64,000 nucleotides of DNA from the NCBI GenBank assembly GCA_963691655.1, contig OY829327.1, positions 83,650,019-83,714,018 of the forward strand. The letters are read 5' to 3'. This DNA is from Toxonevra muliebris. Its lineage: Eukaryota > Arthropoda > Insecta > Diptera > Pallopteridae. Shown here piece by piece: positions 12,608 to 26,117 of the stretch (its first letter is position 1; every line of letters begins with the position of its first letter). Below the pieces are notes generated by a model. The model searched no databases. It was not told where the DNA came from and saw only the letters and a program-made list of their open reading frames with translations. The position numbers were made by a program, and so were the translations under genes.

Positions 12608-14468
12608 AGTTTTGCATAAATTCAATTCTTCGCTAATTGAGTGTGATTATTTTTACCAATGCACTCAATATGCATTTGAGTTAATGTGCGCTGAGTTTTT
12701 AAACGTATATACTCGCAGCATGCTTGAGTGGGCGCATTTAGCCAATAACCATAACAACGCTTACCATTACACACTCTAGCAACTCATATTGAAATACCAC
12801 AAAGCACAACACAACTTAACAAAATAAAATCGCTTGTAAAATTGGTTGAAAACAGGTGCAAACATGTCGGTCATAAGATAGTTCAGTTGTTTGGGCTTCT
12901 TGATTTCATTTTCGCATTTATCTTTGGTCTTTGGCGGTTTGTTGGTATTTTTTCTTTTTTGGTTTTTTTTTTTTTGAGTTTTATTATTAGAACTTCAAGT
13001 TGTTGTGATTTCAATGCCTTGAAGGGTTTGGATGGCGAAGGGGTGGACGCGAAGCAGAATAATTGTGTTTAATTGACCCTAAAATTACTCAAGCGTAAAA
13101 AGTTTCAAGTTTCACTGCGCACCAGCTGAAAAACGACAATTTACATCAGAAATCAATGCGAAAGTTCAAATTTCAAAATTAATAAAAAATTAAAAATGAA
13201 ATGAAAATTTAGTGAAAATGTGAATTATGCCCATTATGAAGTTTAAAGTTGAAGTGGGAAAGAGATATTGTGATTCTTGATTCTGCGGAATTAAAAAATA
13301 TGGGAAATCGAAATTTAATTAAATTAATGCGTTAATAAAATTGTATTAAATTTGTAAAGTTGTATGAACATTTGTAAAATTAAAATTTAACTAATGTATC
13401 TACAGTGCTAATCGAAATCTTCATGGAAAATCAATGAATAAATAAGCGTGGTAGAAGACTAAATATTTTCACTCAAAATTCACTCAATATAAAACAATTT
13501 TATTTTTTAAATATCTCCATTAATATGCAAAAGCATTGATTCAAAACGAACGCAACCTGAGACGATTGCCATACAAAACAAATCTTTTTTTTTGCGGAAC
13601 ATTTGAAAAAAATATTAACGGGAACAAATTCAAACACATACATACATATGGTATATGTATGTAAGTCATTGTGCAAAATATCGAACCCACGGAGCAGACG
13701 TTTATGTTTCATTCATTCACATTAATAGAAACTAAATGTGTGTATAGGAACATGTAGTAGTTGCATAATATGTCCAGACACAGAAACGATTTCGGACATT
13801 CTTTCCATAATTCCATTGAATCGAATTGTCGAATCTTCATAGAACGGATTTGCTCTATATTAAGTAACCTTTTTACAATATACAAATATTTACATACGCC
13901 ATTCGAATCTGTAAAGTTCTGAAAATTAATGATTAATGAGTGTAGGGTACCTGCAAATAAGTTATAATCAAAGAAACAAAATAAACATGTAAAATAGAAA
14001 AGAAATCTATTACTTTGGCCACACATAGATATGTATGCGTATACATATGTACATCTATTTAAATATATACATATGTACCTCTGTGTATTTGTGTGAAAGT
14101 GGCAATCTCTAATGCGATTACAGTGCAACACACTCCTACAAAAATAAAATTAACAAAACAAAAGTAGTGCGAAAAAAAAACAATAATACCATTGGTATTG
14201 TGTGTATGTATGTCTAAGTGTGTGTGTATGTCCGTATGTAGATACATGTTATAGTAGAAAAATAATTGTAAAATATAAAAATAAAAAAAATAAAAAATGT
14301 TCATACTTAATTTAGTTAGTTAGATTTAGACTTCAGCGTTACAGTTACTTGGACGTAAAAACTCATTTGCAAACGTTTTCAGTTTACTACAAGAATTTCA
14401 ACTCTTTTTACTTACATATTTGTCCCTAGAATAAAATATACAGAAAATACAATTACAATTAAGTGAAA

Positions 14469-17377
14469 ATGAGTTGGAAATTTCGAATGGTGAATTGTAA
14501 AAATGGTGAGTTTACGAACATATTTTGGGAAGCTCTTTAATTTTATACAATCATTTTTACTTAGTTTTCATTTATTTGCTGCTCTTGCTGAGTTTATTGT
14601 CGCCGACAACAATTTTAGCTGAAGAGGCAGTGTCAAAAAAGCCTGTGCCACTTAAAATAACAAAACCAACACCAAAGACCAGAGCTTCTGCATCAACGAC
14701 TACCAGCACCACCGGCAGCAGCATAGCATCACCTTCAACCACACTTTTAGAGTCATTAATATCCTCTTCAACAGAACCAAATGACAGCAGTAGAAGCAGC
14801 GCGACTACCTCCCCCGCCATACCGGAAATTTGTATACATGGGCTTAAAGTAGTAACTGCCGCGAATTCAGATGAAGAAGAGCCCAGTGTGCGTCATGAAC
14901 ATGAATTTGTTCACGTTATTGAAGGCGATGCCATGCTGAGTGTATTGACATCAGATCCCACATCGGCATTGTTTGTCGTGAATCGCATTAATCAGGCGAA
15001 TTTAATCGAAGCCGATTTTGAGATTGGTAAGTGAGAGTTGCTGGTGGGAAGCTCAAATTTACAATAACATCATCCTTTTTCATGCTTCCTTTTTGGTTTG
15101 ATTTGCAGGAATGCGCGCTATACATGTGGAAAGTGAAAATTTAGCAGAGAATCTACTAATGCAAGAAGTGCAGTATTTGCAGCAGTGCATTACGCATGCA
15201 ATTGGCATTTTTGTTGATTACGATATGTACAAGAGATTGGAAAACATTGTCAAAGATTTGGAATACAATATATGGCCGATACCGACATCGCGTACTTTTC
15301 TCTTTCCAAAAGTAGCGCATTTGTTGCATCAAATGCCGTGGGGTGAACAAATTGCTTCAGTGGAAATACTCACCGAAAGTCTGGAGATCTATAATGAATT
15401 CATGGAGGCGGTGCGGCATGAACACATGTGCTTAATGCACTTCAAGAGTGAGGATAATATTTATATTTTATTTGGGAATAAAATGGCGAATCACTTTAAG
15501 GAGAATGGAACGATTTTCGCGGTGCCAACGGAACGCACTGATCGCTCATTCATATCAGGTGAGTTATTTTGGGAGAGTTGTGGTTAGATGCATAATTTAA
15601 CTTAAAACTCCGTAGATTTGCCAGACAAATCTTTTATTTTGATGGAAAATGAAATTGATTTGCGTATCATCGATCAAAACTCAACACAGCCGACACTAGA
15701 GGAGCCGCTGATCGGCAGGACCGTGCTACCTTCGCGTGTTTTGGTATTCACACTTCCAATTCTCGATCTAATGCGCTGGCTAAAGGGATCTCTCATGAGG
15801 AATTGTAAGCGTGTAGAAGATGTTTTTGTACTGGATACCTGTTTTAACTTTCTGACCTTCGTTGGAGATTGGCAAGCACCTGAGTATCGACAACAACATG
15901 AGACGGCAAAGGTTTTGGATACGCTGCATATGCGCAAATTAGCCACAGTCATGAACTTTCAAATGTATCAGAAAAGAGTTTCTGCTGATAGTTCTGCTTC
16001 CGGTGAGGAGCATTCGGATCTGCGTGAGATAGCTTCGCAGAACTTCGTTACCAATGTCACCACATATTATCACTACAATCGCGATAATCAAACCAGCTTC
16101 GAATTGAAAACTAAATTCGGTCAAGTTTTCAATTGCCAGTACAGTGCCGGCGAGAACACTCGCTATCCTTTTCTATTCGATGGTGAATCGGTAATGTTTT
16201 GGCGAATAAAGCCTGATGCATGGGTAGCCACTGGTATGACAGCAGCAATTTTAGGCGTCATCATAACACTCGCTATCTTGGTGTTCATTGTGGTGCGGAT
16301 CTCATTGGGCGACGTCTTCGAAGGAAATCCCGTGACCTCCATACTGTTGTTACTATCACTGGTACTCCTCTTTACATCATTCATCCCATTTTCAATGGAA
16401 TATGTTGGCGAGCATCGCAACTCACACGTGACCTTCGAAGACGCTGCCACTTTAAATACGCTCTGTGCTGTCCGCGTTTTCGTGATGACACTGGTTTATT
16501 GTTTTGCCTTCTCGTTGCTTTTGTGTCGCGCTGTGATGTTGGCCTCCATCGGCTCCGAAGGCGGTTTTCTCTCGCATGTCAATGGCTACATTCAGGCAGT
16601 CATTTGCATCTTCAGCATATTTGTACAGCTAGGCATGTCCATTCAATTGCTAGTGGTTATGCATGTCGCTACAGAGAGTATTTCTTGCGAAAATATGTAC
16701 TACGGTCGCTGGCTTTGGGCTCTAATGGCTTACGACTTTGTACTGTTAGTGTGTGTTGTCAGTTTGGTGCCATTCATTTATCGTTCGCAACGTAACTACC
16801 GTGAAGGTATTCTAATTGTAATTGGTGCCGTGCTCACATTCATAATTTGGATCGTGTGGATAACTTTGTCACTCTTCGGCGACGAAATGCGAGATGCGGC
16901 TATACCACTGGGGCTACAAGCGACTGGCTGGGCCATTTTAATCGGTGTACTCATACCTCGAACTTTCCTCATAGTGCGTGGCATAGAGCGTTCTGATATT
17001 GCTCAGGCCTTACCTTCGCTTACCTCGTTGGCATTTGCGCAGAACAATCAGTACTCATCGGAACAGGTAAGAAGCATGCAACAAGCTCCGTTGTAAAAAT
17101 GTAAATTCTTTTATTCTAGAGTGTCTACGAATGCGTTAATCCTGCCATGCGAAACTGCTCCCAAGAGGAAATCCATCAATCGCCAAGTGAAATTCCAACG
17201 CTTCCATTACGTGGCGGTGGCCCTCGTCGACAACAATTCTTCGCCAATTTACGCCAGGCCAACGCTAATATTAACCCACAACGTCCACCTCCCCGTCCAC
17301 AGCGTGGCGGATCAACACACTCATCGCAGTCATCGCTACCCGGCTCACCAGATAATAGCAAGATAACACGATTTTAA
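14469..17377 (+). CDS. boss: Bride of sevenless: seven-helix transmembrane ligand/receptor, complete, 885 aa
   Basis: Boss is the plasma-membrane ligand that activates the Sevenless receptor tyrosine kinase to specify the R7 photoreceptor; in flies it is also reported as a glucose-responsive receptor in fat body (established knowledge). Exons are 14469-14505, 14565-15026, 15109-15558, 15616-17066 and 17120-17377; all donors are GT, acceptors AG and phases agree. Exon 1 encodes only MSWKFRMVNCKN; the signal-peptide core VFIYLLLLLSLLS is at the start of exon 2. A Ser/Thr-rich stretch follows, then a large extracellular domain, then seven hydrophobic helices (about residues 520-780, all in exon 4) of family C GPCR type. 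The cytoplasmic tail SVYECVNPAMRNCS...SPSEIPTLPLRGGGPRR...KITRF is characteristic of Boss. The length is close to the roughly 900 aa of Drosophila Boss. Nothing looks broken. An alternative start is the ATG at 14487. Confidence 0.95.
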
Positions 17378-18769
17378 AACAATAAACGAGGGCGTAAAGA
17401 ATTTTCCGGACATCTAAGTCAACTGAGTTTCTCTCAATTACTGAAATCTTATCTCTTGTTTAATAACGACTAAAATATTTGTTTTGTTTATTTTTAAGAA
17501 TAACTCACTAACTGAAATCACGAAAAAGAACCTCGTCTATGAATTATATCTAGTCAAATCTAAGTGGCGTTATGTTTTATTTAAATACATGTTCATTAAT
17601 ATCAACATGCATCAATGCATCCATTCATATACACATACATACAAACATATATTAAAGTGAATAAATTTTTCATGACATTTACTAAAAATCAAACAAAAAA
17701 CAGAAATAATTTAATTCGTATTCATTAGTCACAATTAGGAAAAAGACTCGAGTTGAGTTCATTATAGTTGAATGTATTCAAAGAGAAAACAAATTTTTGC
17801 CTGTGCATTTCAGCAAACTTGCGGAGAACTCAACCACTTTAAGCTTATTCGAAATAAATTTCCGGTTTGCGGAGAAAATAACATAATCGCAGTTCCTAGA
17901 ACTTCCGAAAGCGCGCTAAAAGCTTTTCGAATTGAGCTTGAAATGCGAACAGCTATAGTTTTGCTACCGAAACTAGACTACGGCAGGTTAAAGTAGCACT
18001 AATACATAAGTATTCGAATGAGACAGTGATACAGCACGTGATATTTAAATTTATGTTTAATTTTGCACACACATTGACTCAAACATACGTTTTTTTTTTT
18101 AGAATTTCGCAAAACTTTGTGCAGCGATGGTAACATGTGAATTTACGTCACACGAAACACTTACTGCTTCAGCTACCTCACATTGTCCACTGTGGTGTGT
18201 CCTTGTAATACCGTATTTTTAATTTTTGGCGTAAATAAAACGAGTATGAGTTTAATTAACAGCCTGACGTCAGTGGAAGAAGCAGTCAGAGTGTAGTGGA
18301 TTAATGTCAGTAGACTGATGGAAAGTGATGGTGCCATTGTCTACTGAATGTTTTGAATTTAAATTTCTGGTGTTTGTTTTTTGTTTTGATTACAGCGCTA
18401 TGCTTTGTTAAATAAATTGATTCTATTTACATACAGTACAAGTTAAAAAACAACCGCACAAAAATATTTTTTTTTTGTTTTTTGGTGACATGCGCTTATA
18501 AATGACGCCGTACCACTCTCTTTATACATAAACCTGAGTTCTACCATGATGAGTGTTCGGTGCCGCAAACAAACTTTTGCGATCACGTTTTCACATCGCC
18601 TCGTTTGCAGTGCCAGTTTTGGATTATTGTTTTTTTTTTTGTGTCAAAGGAGTGGGAAAAGCGCCTAAGCAACTCATTTGAAATTTAGTTATATGTACAG
18701 ATATATGTTGGTGCATATGCATATGCACAACGTCCCGCCGTGAGCGGAATTCCATACAAAGAAGGAGTG
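17378..18769. other. Intergenic region downstream of boss
   Basis: No gene is supported. Contains ATAC/CATA microsatellite steps (about 17625-17650), poly-T tracts (18090-18101, 18471-18483) and otherwise ordinary AT-rich DNA. Confidence 0.4.
17381..17386 (+). terminator. Polyadenylation signal of boss
   Basis: AATAAA four bases after the boss stop codon, in AT-rich DNA. It implies a very short 3' UTR, unless a more distal signal such as those near 17650 is used. Confidence 0.5.
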
Positions 18770-19075
18770 GAGTTATGTTATGTTGGAGTGGCTGTCGAGA
18801 GACACACTTAGGCTTGAACGGCGCATTGTGGTAGCACATAGTTGGGCCTACAGTCGAACGCCGATTCCAAACGGCGGTGTGGCAATATTTTATCGGCTTG
18901 GTGGTTTTGCCATTACCAACCAAGATGTGCACTTGTACACTTTCTTATAATTCTCATACACTTCATATTGATAGTGAATATAAGAAGGTTATGAGAATTA
19001 ATCATCAGACAAACGAACCCGAACCTCCCGGATGAAAGTCTAGTGCACTACCCACTAGACTATCGAGGTCGTCGA
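18770..19075 (-). mobile_element. tRNA-related SINE-like element
   Basis: Read on the minus strand, the head has a Pol III A-box-like stretch (TAGTCTAGTGGGTAGTGC) and, about 30 bases on, a B-box-like GGTTCGGGTTCG, the layout of a tRNA-derived SINE. The body contains TTCTTATATTCACTATC, AATTGCCACAC-type and GGAATCGGCG segments that recur at 50979-51140, and its end (GTGGCTGTC...GACACACTTAGGC) recurs at 60905-60940. It is not a functional tRNA: no cloverleaf can be closed. A poly-A-like stretch lies 5' of the head on this strand, so either the element is in a composite arrangement or that tract is unrelated. Confidence 0.65.
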
Positions 19076-22000
19076 GAAGAGGAGTTAACGAGGTAGTTTT
19101 TTTTTTGTTTTTAAAGAAAATATTACTGCATGCTCGTAAACGTCGTCAAGTAGTTATGGTTTTTTGTTATCGACGGTAAATCCCAACGGACCCGCTTGAA
19201 GGGCACATCCGCATGTCGTACGGATTTTGCGACCGATTCAGATGCAATGCTGGAATACCGGGCTGATAAAAGAAAATAAATACTGGACACTGGAATATTG
19301 GATTTTCTTAATTGATAAATTAATATATAATTTTGTTCTTGATTTGGTGTCCGTCGTGACACTCGAATCAATGAATGAGAAAACTTTTCAGCGGCGCCAA
19401 CGATTAAAAATCAGACTGCAATAGCTTTCATTCACATATTGAATCGCAAGATTTAAATAATTTGACGTTAGTAGCCACAAAAACAGATATATCGTTATTA
19501 TGAAACAGAAACTAAATTGCATCGAAACGGATTCTTTGCGGCACACCTGGCTTTATTTCAATACTATCAGATGCAGAGTTATCAAAAATTAAGGTGGGGA
19601 GATTGACAATATTAATGAATGGGATATTTGCGATGTTATAATTGATTCGAAAAGTTTCGGTATTTTACTAAGTTTAGCAATACCACGTTAATTTTTTATT
19701 TATTTAGTTTTTCATTCCTTCTTCTTTATTTTATGCTGCAGTCTCAGAAAGAAGCATGACATTATTAAATATTGTAAATGCAAAAAAAAATAAAAAACAC
19801 GCGTACCCATCCCTACAATTTATAGCTAACTACTACTTTGCAGCTTTGGAGCAAAGGAAATATTTATTGGTTTGAAAATGGAAACTTGGAATTTTTAATC
19901 GACTGCAGATGATGATAATATGTAAGTAGAAAATCAGTCAAACGCTTATGTATAATTTAGAACGCAGCCACTTTTCAAAAACCAATTTTGGTATATAGCC
20001 CACACTCCCGAATGCATCCGCAATCATCTAAACACACACATACACACCTAATGTGACTCAGAATATAGTGACGCAACCCAAAAATAAAATTCCACAAGAA
20101 ATTCTTAGATCATTGGCGCCAAATACATCCTCCCGTTATTACCCGAAATGAAAGAAAACTCAAATGTAAGTGCAAAGAATCACTTGAAAATATCATTCTC
20201 TAAATTGTTTGCAACATTCCGCAAGCCTTTTTATTCATGCCAACCAAACTCGTCTCTCGCCCCTTCAGCTCATAATCATAATCAAGAAGAAAGGCCTTAA
20301 CAACAGAGCATAGTTTAGCACCAGATAACGAAATAGCAGATGGGAATTTGGCGTTCCAAATTGTGTTACCAATGTCGGCAACAAACATCAAACTATCACC
20401 AAAAACAAGAGAATGAAAAATAACAACAATAATGCAATTTGCCGCTATTTGCCGCTGTGACAGAATCAATAAAATCATATCTACTATCTCAGCTAAGATA
20501 ATATAGGAAAAATGTGTGGATAAACGTCACGTCAATAAAATTATCTGTGAGTATGACGACACAACACCAACACTACCTCGTAATTTTTTATTATTTTGTC
20601 TCTCAACACACTCTGTAATTTTGTAAAATAAAATCACCTAACTACCATATGTATATGGTATTCCAACAAAACAAGAAAAATAAACAATGCTATTTCACAA
20701 GTGAGATAGATATCCTAGTAGCAGCAGCAAAAACGCCATTATGAACTTCTTCTATTAGTCATGGTACAAAAAAAGCAACATTATGTGGGGATACACACCC
20801 CCTCAGCTACCTCACTTTCGATTCCATTGAGTTCAGGCACCGCATGGCATACACGTATGTATTTGTGAAAAAAGCTTTTCATTCATTATATTCGACTTTA
20901 TGGCCAACATATAAAACGTGTTGTACCCATTAGACTCTCCCCTTTTAATGTCTATATATTCGTTTGACTCTGTTACGAGCCCAGTTGCCTTAGTTGATTG
21001 CGAACATATTAGTTTTGTGTGTCTATTTCTGTTTGTAAACTTAACGAAGGAGCTATTTTCATCGTGGTACCATTCATGAACTTGTTGTATTGCAAGCTCT
21101 TTTTCAACTATGACTTGTTTTGCTATTAATAGCACTGCTAGGTTCGATGATTGAAAATTAGAGTATTCGGATGGATGTATGTATAGTATGTACCTGTCTA
21201 TTCCAATAAGTACTACTATTCCAATTTGTAGAGTAAGTGTCAACTGAGCGTTGTCAAAATAATGAACTTGATAATAAATAAAAATGAACTTTAATGGACT
21301 CAGTATGAATAATCGATGAAGGTAATTTTTTTTATTTCGGAGTTTGAAATTGACATTAAATTTAAACTTTACTATAACTTTGGCAATACCAAAATGAGGC
21401 ACTTTCAAAAACAAGTCACTAGATAAGAAAAAAAAGTACATAGTCTTGAATTTTTGGAAAAGTTTGGAACTGGAAATGAAAAATGCGGTTTCGCCTATGA
21501 AAAAGTTTGAGTATTTGGTTTTTAGTTAGGATTTCACCAAATAAGTATTAAATTTCAGCAACCTGAATTTTTGCATACACCTTATGTTTGCCATTTTAAA
21601 AGGAGTGTAAAAAGCCGCCTTCGATCAAAGATTTAATATTGCACTGTGCAATACACAAATTCATTATAGCAAATTTTTGTTCGAGCGACGAAAAAATTCG
21701 GAATTAAAATTAAGCATTTTCATTTAATTTTTGTACTTACTAATTTGATTATTACCAAAACAATTGATACCGATGAAATCTTTAGTAACATCACTTGCAG
21801 TTCCAATTATAAAAAGCTTTCGTTAAAAAAGCTTATTAAATATTTTTAACATGTTCCCTAACAAAGACACGAAGTATCCTTGCTGCGTTTAGTTCGCAAA
21901 GTAAACTGTATGAATTCGGACATAATGCTGAAATTAGAGCGCACTAACAAAACACAAAGTGCCCCAGAAAATAGAGAAGAAAGTGAAAATTTTTTACCAA

Positions 22001-23152
22001 TTTAAATACATGACCTTTTTAAACAGTGCAATTATAAATAATAAAAGTTAATAGCTTGTGAAATAATCTAAGCAGAGATTCAGTGTGAATTTGGGGAAAA
22101 TTTTATTTAACAAGGAAATTGTGTGTTTTTTTTTATTGCAAAATGTACAAGCAAAAAAATAACTAACTGCCTCAAGACATTGCCCCCTTTCTCTCCAGGG
22201 AGAAATCATACGAAATACACACTGGAGTGTGTATCCTGTTTCTACGCTCACTCGCTTTCGCTCGTATACAAGTACAATATTTAATTTCACGCTTCGTATT
22301 TACATCGTTCGCATGTTCTCTCGGTTCTTGTGCTCATTCTCTTTTTTTATATATGCGGTTACAAGCTTTTTATAACGATAATTACGAGTGCTAAAGTGCG
22401 TATAAAAGCTAAAAGAGTAAACAAGAAATGTAAAAGGGACAGTAACATTATTACTATCTCGTTTTAATGCGTGCCATTTTTTATTATTTAAATGAAACAA
22501 ATCAAAAAGTCGAAATTTACTCGTAAAAATAAAAAAACAAACAAAAATAAATAATTACTCGTCCACTTATTTTCTACGCGATTCCCACGTATTTATCACT
22601 TCAATTGTGGAAGTTTTGAGATAATTGATTTCTAATCACATGAGTGCGCATACTTGTATTTGTATGACATCTGCTTAGAGTATTTAAATTTGACAGTTTT
22701 TGGCAAATGTCAAATTCATTTAGCGTTGTGGAACCGCTTGCTCAAACTCCCGTGTGCTCCTGTGTAAAGATAATTTTTGGTTGCATATTATTTTAGAGAA
22801 TTTTAATGTTATCAGGGCAATATTCGCCGTCTCCGGCGTCGCAACATAATTTCGATTACACTCTGGCCAGCGGAAACTCAAACAGTAAGTATCTAAATAA
22901 CGAAAAAATAAAATTTCGTACATGGTGCGAGAGTGCATTTTCCATTTCATCAATATCACCCTTGCTGTATGCCCTTACATTTTGATCCAACTATTTACTA
23001 TGCCTAGGTCAACGGATTTTTTCAAATTATGCCATCCTTTCTTCTTATGTCTTTTGCTACATGTAACCATTCGTATTAGTGTGCCTCGCACGTACTCTTT
23101 GCACAGCAATGGATTCATTTATGGCAGTTGCAGACATTATTTGATAACTACG
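19076..23152. other. Intergenic region without a supported gene
   Basis: AT-rich DNA with scattered open frames (the longest is 202 codons on the minus strand at 20833-21441) that lack recognisable domains, a codon pattern or plausible splice partners. I regard them as chance frames. Confidence 0.4.
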
Positions 23153-23736
23153 CTGTGCCACAAAATTAAGATTTTCAATCGGACTGGCAATTTGACATAT
23201 AGTCTTGAGTAATTTAGGGTCGCGGAGCTCGAATCTGAAGATCATTTTGTTCCATCACATCAGGTTTTCGAGATAACGGTACATGAAATCATGAAAAAGG
23301 CTTTATTAAGACTGCACCATGACATTCTTAATTTATGGCTTATCGCTTTTGGTGTCCACAGAAAAATTATTTATTAGAAAAGAAGAAAAAGACAAGAATC
23401 CTTCACCTAAGCTCCATACCCCAAATTTTAGGTACAGCTTAGAACAATAATGTCTACAGGCTGAAGGAATGATAAAAGTATTATAGTGTGTTTCTTATTA
23501 AAAAGTATGGTGGTCCTGGAACATCAAAACACTCTCCACCCCTTATTCTTGGAAAAACAACCTCACAAAGCCAAATTTCATATATTTTTTAAATTAATTT
23601 TGTAAAAGTTAAAGTACAAAATTTTTTTAAATTTAAAATTTTACAAATAAATGGAGCAAATGGTCTTCAGATTCGAGCTCAGCGACCCCAAATTACTCTA
23701 ATCTATATGTCAAATCCGATTTTGATTATTGCACAG
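23153..23736. mobile_element. Foldback-type element with inverted arms of about 85-100 bp
   Basis: Arm 23153-23253 and arm 23653-23736 are inverted copies with a few mismatches; the shared core includes GAGCTCGAATCTGAAGA and TTTGACATATAG. They flank about 400 bp of AT-rich DNA with no transposase. This is the form of a foldback element or MITE. Transcription through it would give a long hairpin RNA. Confidence 0.75.
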
Positions 23737-25059
23737 TGTTATTGAATGCCGTCATAACATGTCCAATTAAAACAGTTAGCTATGCACGCCAGCATAGCAA
23801 CACAGTGCAGTACTGCAAGATTGGGGTTTTGGCCCTAGATTTGGCGTTTTGGGCTTAAAGGGGAAAGTTAGGTGGTAGGGGTGGACAATCGTCAAGGGGA
23901 AATCTTTCTTTAAGGACATATTAATTAGAAACAAACCACGAAATGGCAACTATGATCAAATCAACTTGTATACTGTATGCGCCATACAGTATTTTCAGGT
24001 CTAGAATCCATTTATCAAAAATTATGAGAATCGAAGTAAGTTTATCCCTCCCACGGACTGTCTACTTTCTACCCACATATGTATAAGTATTTATTTGTTT
24101 GAAACGGTGCAATGTCAAAATAGTAGCAGCAAAAATTGTTCTCCTATGTTTGTCATGCCATAATTCTTCAATGCATTCACCATTTGACCGATATACATCA
24201 GTCATCAACATAATAGGAACCTAATCTTCATTATGACAATGGACACATTCTTAAATCGTTATATTCAATTCAACTTTTTCGATTGGTTATATAAACAACA
24301 ACAAAACAGATGACGGGTCCGTAGAGTAAGAAAAAATAATGCAATGAACATCGCAAAGTAAAAAATTAGCATGAAGAAGTTGAGCTTCGACGTGGACTTT
24401 TCAAGAACTTTTGGAATATTCAATTGTTTTGCCTTTCGACAAAACGAAAACATCTGGGGTCGAATTGTCTGATATTTGAAAGTACAATTCGTCTCGTAAT
24501 TCACACAAAAATACGTTCAAAATACTTACTTTTCCGTGTCGAGTTGCACATTCTCAGATCAGAACATTCGAACCCTGGCTCCGAACTGGTTCATAATTAT
24601 CATCATCATCGGATGCATATAGATCTTCTCCATCATCATTACCAAATTGGTGAAAATCAGAACTCTATTCTTTCACATTAATATTTTAACAATAGTAACG
24701 ATAATGTCAATACATTGGCGAATACAAAATACACACAAAATTACTGAGTTACAAGCAGTTGAAGTTGAAAATAGTGTCAATTAGACACCAAAACCGGATT
24801 AAGGTTAATAACAAAATTCTTGTAAAATACAACAATATAAAATTTATTGTAACTAGTAGTATTAATATAAAATTTGTAAAGGATTGAAATCAATCCAATA
24901 TGAAATACAAATTTTAGATAAGTATATATTATATAAGTGTTGTTTTTTATCGTTTTGCTAAACTATACACTTAGGTAATTTAATGAAAAATAAAAGTAAT
25001 GACACAATTAACTCAAAGATACATTTTTGTATGCTTTTGCCACATATGTATATATGTGT
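23737..25059. other. Intergenic region without a supported gene
   Basis: AT-rich DNA. Short open frames at 24265-24681 have no recognisable domain. Nothing else stands out. Confidence 0.35.
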
Positions 25060-25702
25060 CAGTGCAATCCCAACGGGAATATTTGAAGCGCTACCCAAAA
25101 AAGGTCTTTGAGAGCGCTCTCTTTGTGCTCTCGTGGAAGTAGAAAGCGCTAACATTGAGCTTCCCGGAAGCGCTTTCAAGTATACAAAAGAGCGCTTCCA
25201 AGAAAGGTTAGGAGAAGCACTCAAACGAATAGAAAAAAATATTGAATGATTTTTGTACTTTGTAATTCTCATATGGTTAATATGAAAGTAAATATAAGTG
25301 GATTTGGTATTGATACACTTTTGTGTTTCACCAAACACCAATGTTTGGTGAAGCATAATTTTGGATTTTATTTTTTTTTATATTTGCATGTATGTATGTA
25401 TATAAATATAATAAATAAAAATGATGAATGTATGTAGTATATGTAGATAGAGTGGTTACTCCCTCTAATAAAATTGTTCTTCCCAAAAGGTTTTCCAAAA
25501 GTGCTCCTTTTGTGTTTCCTAGGAGCGCTTTTTTAGCGTTTTCAGGAAGCTTAATGCCAGCGCTTACTTCCTATGACATGCAATGTAAAAAGTATATAAG
25601 CTGTACTATAAAGAGGGAGCGCTTAGTACTGACAGAAGAGTGCTCCATTATAGGTAAAAAAGCACTTTTGGAGCGCTTCCTTTCCTGTTGGGATGTATAC
25701 TG
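25060..25702. mobile_element. AGCGCT-rich, terminally inverted MITE-like element
   Basis: The left end CAGTGCAATCCCAACGGG (25060-25077) and the reverse complement of the right end, CAGTATACATCCCAACAGG, form imperfect terminal inverted repeats beginning with CAG, as in many hAT-type elements. The 640 bp between hold about ten copies of the palindrome AGCGCT, usually as GAGCGCTT or GAAGCGCT, plus several AGTGCTC/AGCACT variants. No transposase is encoded. I could not find a clear 8-bp target duplication. Confidence 0.7.
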
Positions 25703-26117
25703 TAGCGCTTACCCCTTTTTGAATAAAGATATAATATTTCAATTGTGATCGAAGTTGACTCTTTTATGTATTTACAAAATATTTCCTGAAAGCGAAGCGG
25801 AAATATCTAGCTTTGCCGAGTGTGGCCCTGAGCGTCGCTATGGAAACGTGTGAGTAATAATGAATGGATAGATTACGAAGGGCAGTTGCCTATGAGAAAT
25901 ATAGAAAACTAGACTTCGGTTGCCAGGGAGTTGCTAGAACACTGGCACAATGTGCTACCGAATTTGAAACTAACTGAAACAATTTGAGAAGATTTGCTAT
26001 TTTATTAAGCACTAGACACTGCACAGGCAAAAATAGGAATAGCAGTTGCTGCAACAAACGAAATACTATATTGCAAGTTTTCATCAAGTTAATAAGGAGT
26101 AACTGGATGCTGGTACA

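Larger units (their letters stand above)
9622..14468. other. Intergenic region between the 8145 gene and boss
   Basis: No gene is supported. The region holds an ACAT microsatellite (about 10555-10574), an AT dinucleotide repeat (about 12551-12605), poly-T tracts and a perfect 22-bp hairpin (12180-12228). The last 150 bases or so before 14469 should be the boss promoter and 5' UTR. Confidence 0.5.

Noticed and set aside
16220..16795. 191-codon frame overlapping boss
   Set aside because: Alternative frame inside the conserved seven-helix exon of boss; no independent evidence.
20833..21441. 202-codon minus-strand open frame
   Set aside because: Phe/Lys/Ile/Asn-rich translation as expected from AT-rich DNA, with no domain, no good start context and no neighbouring exons.
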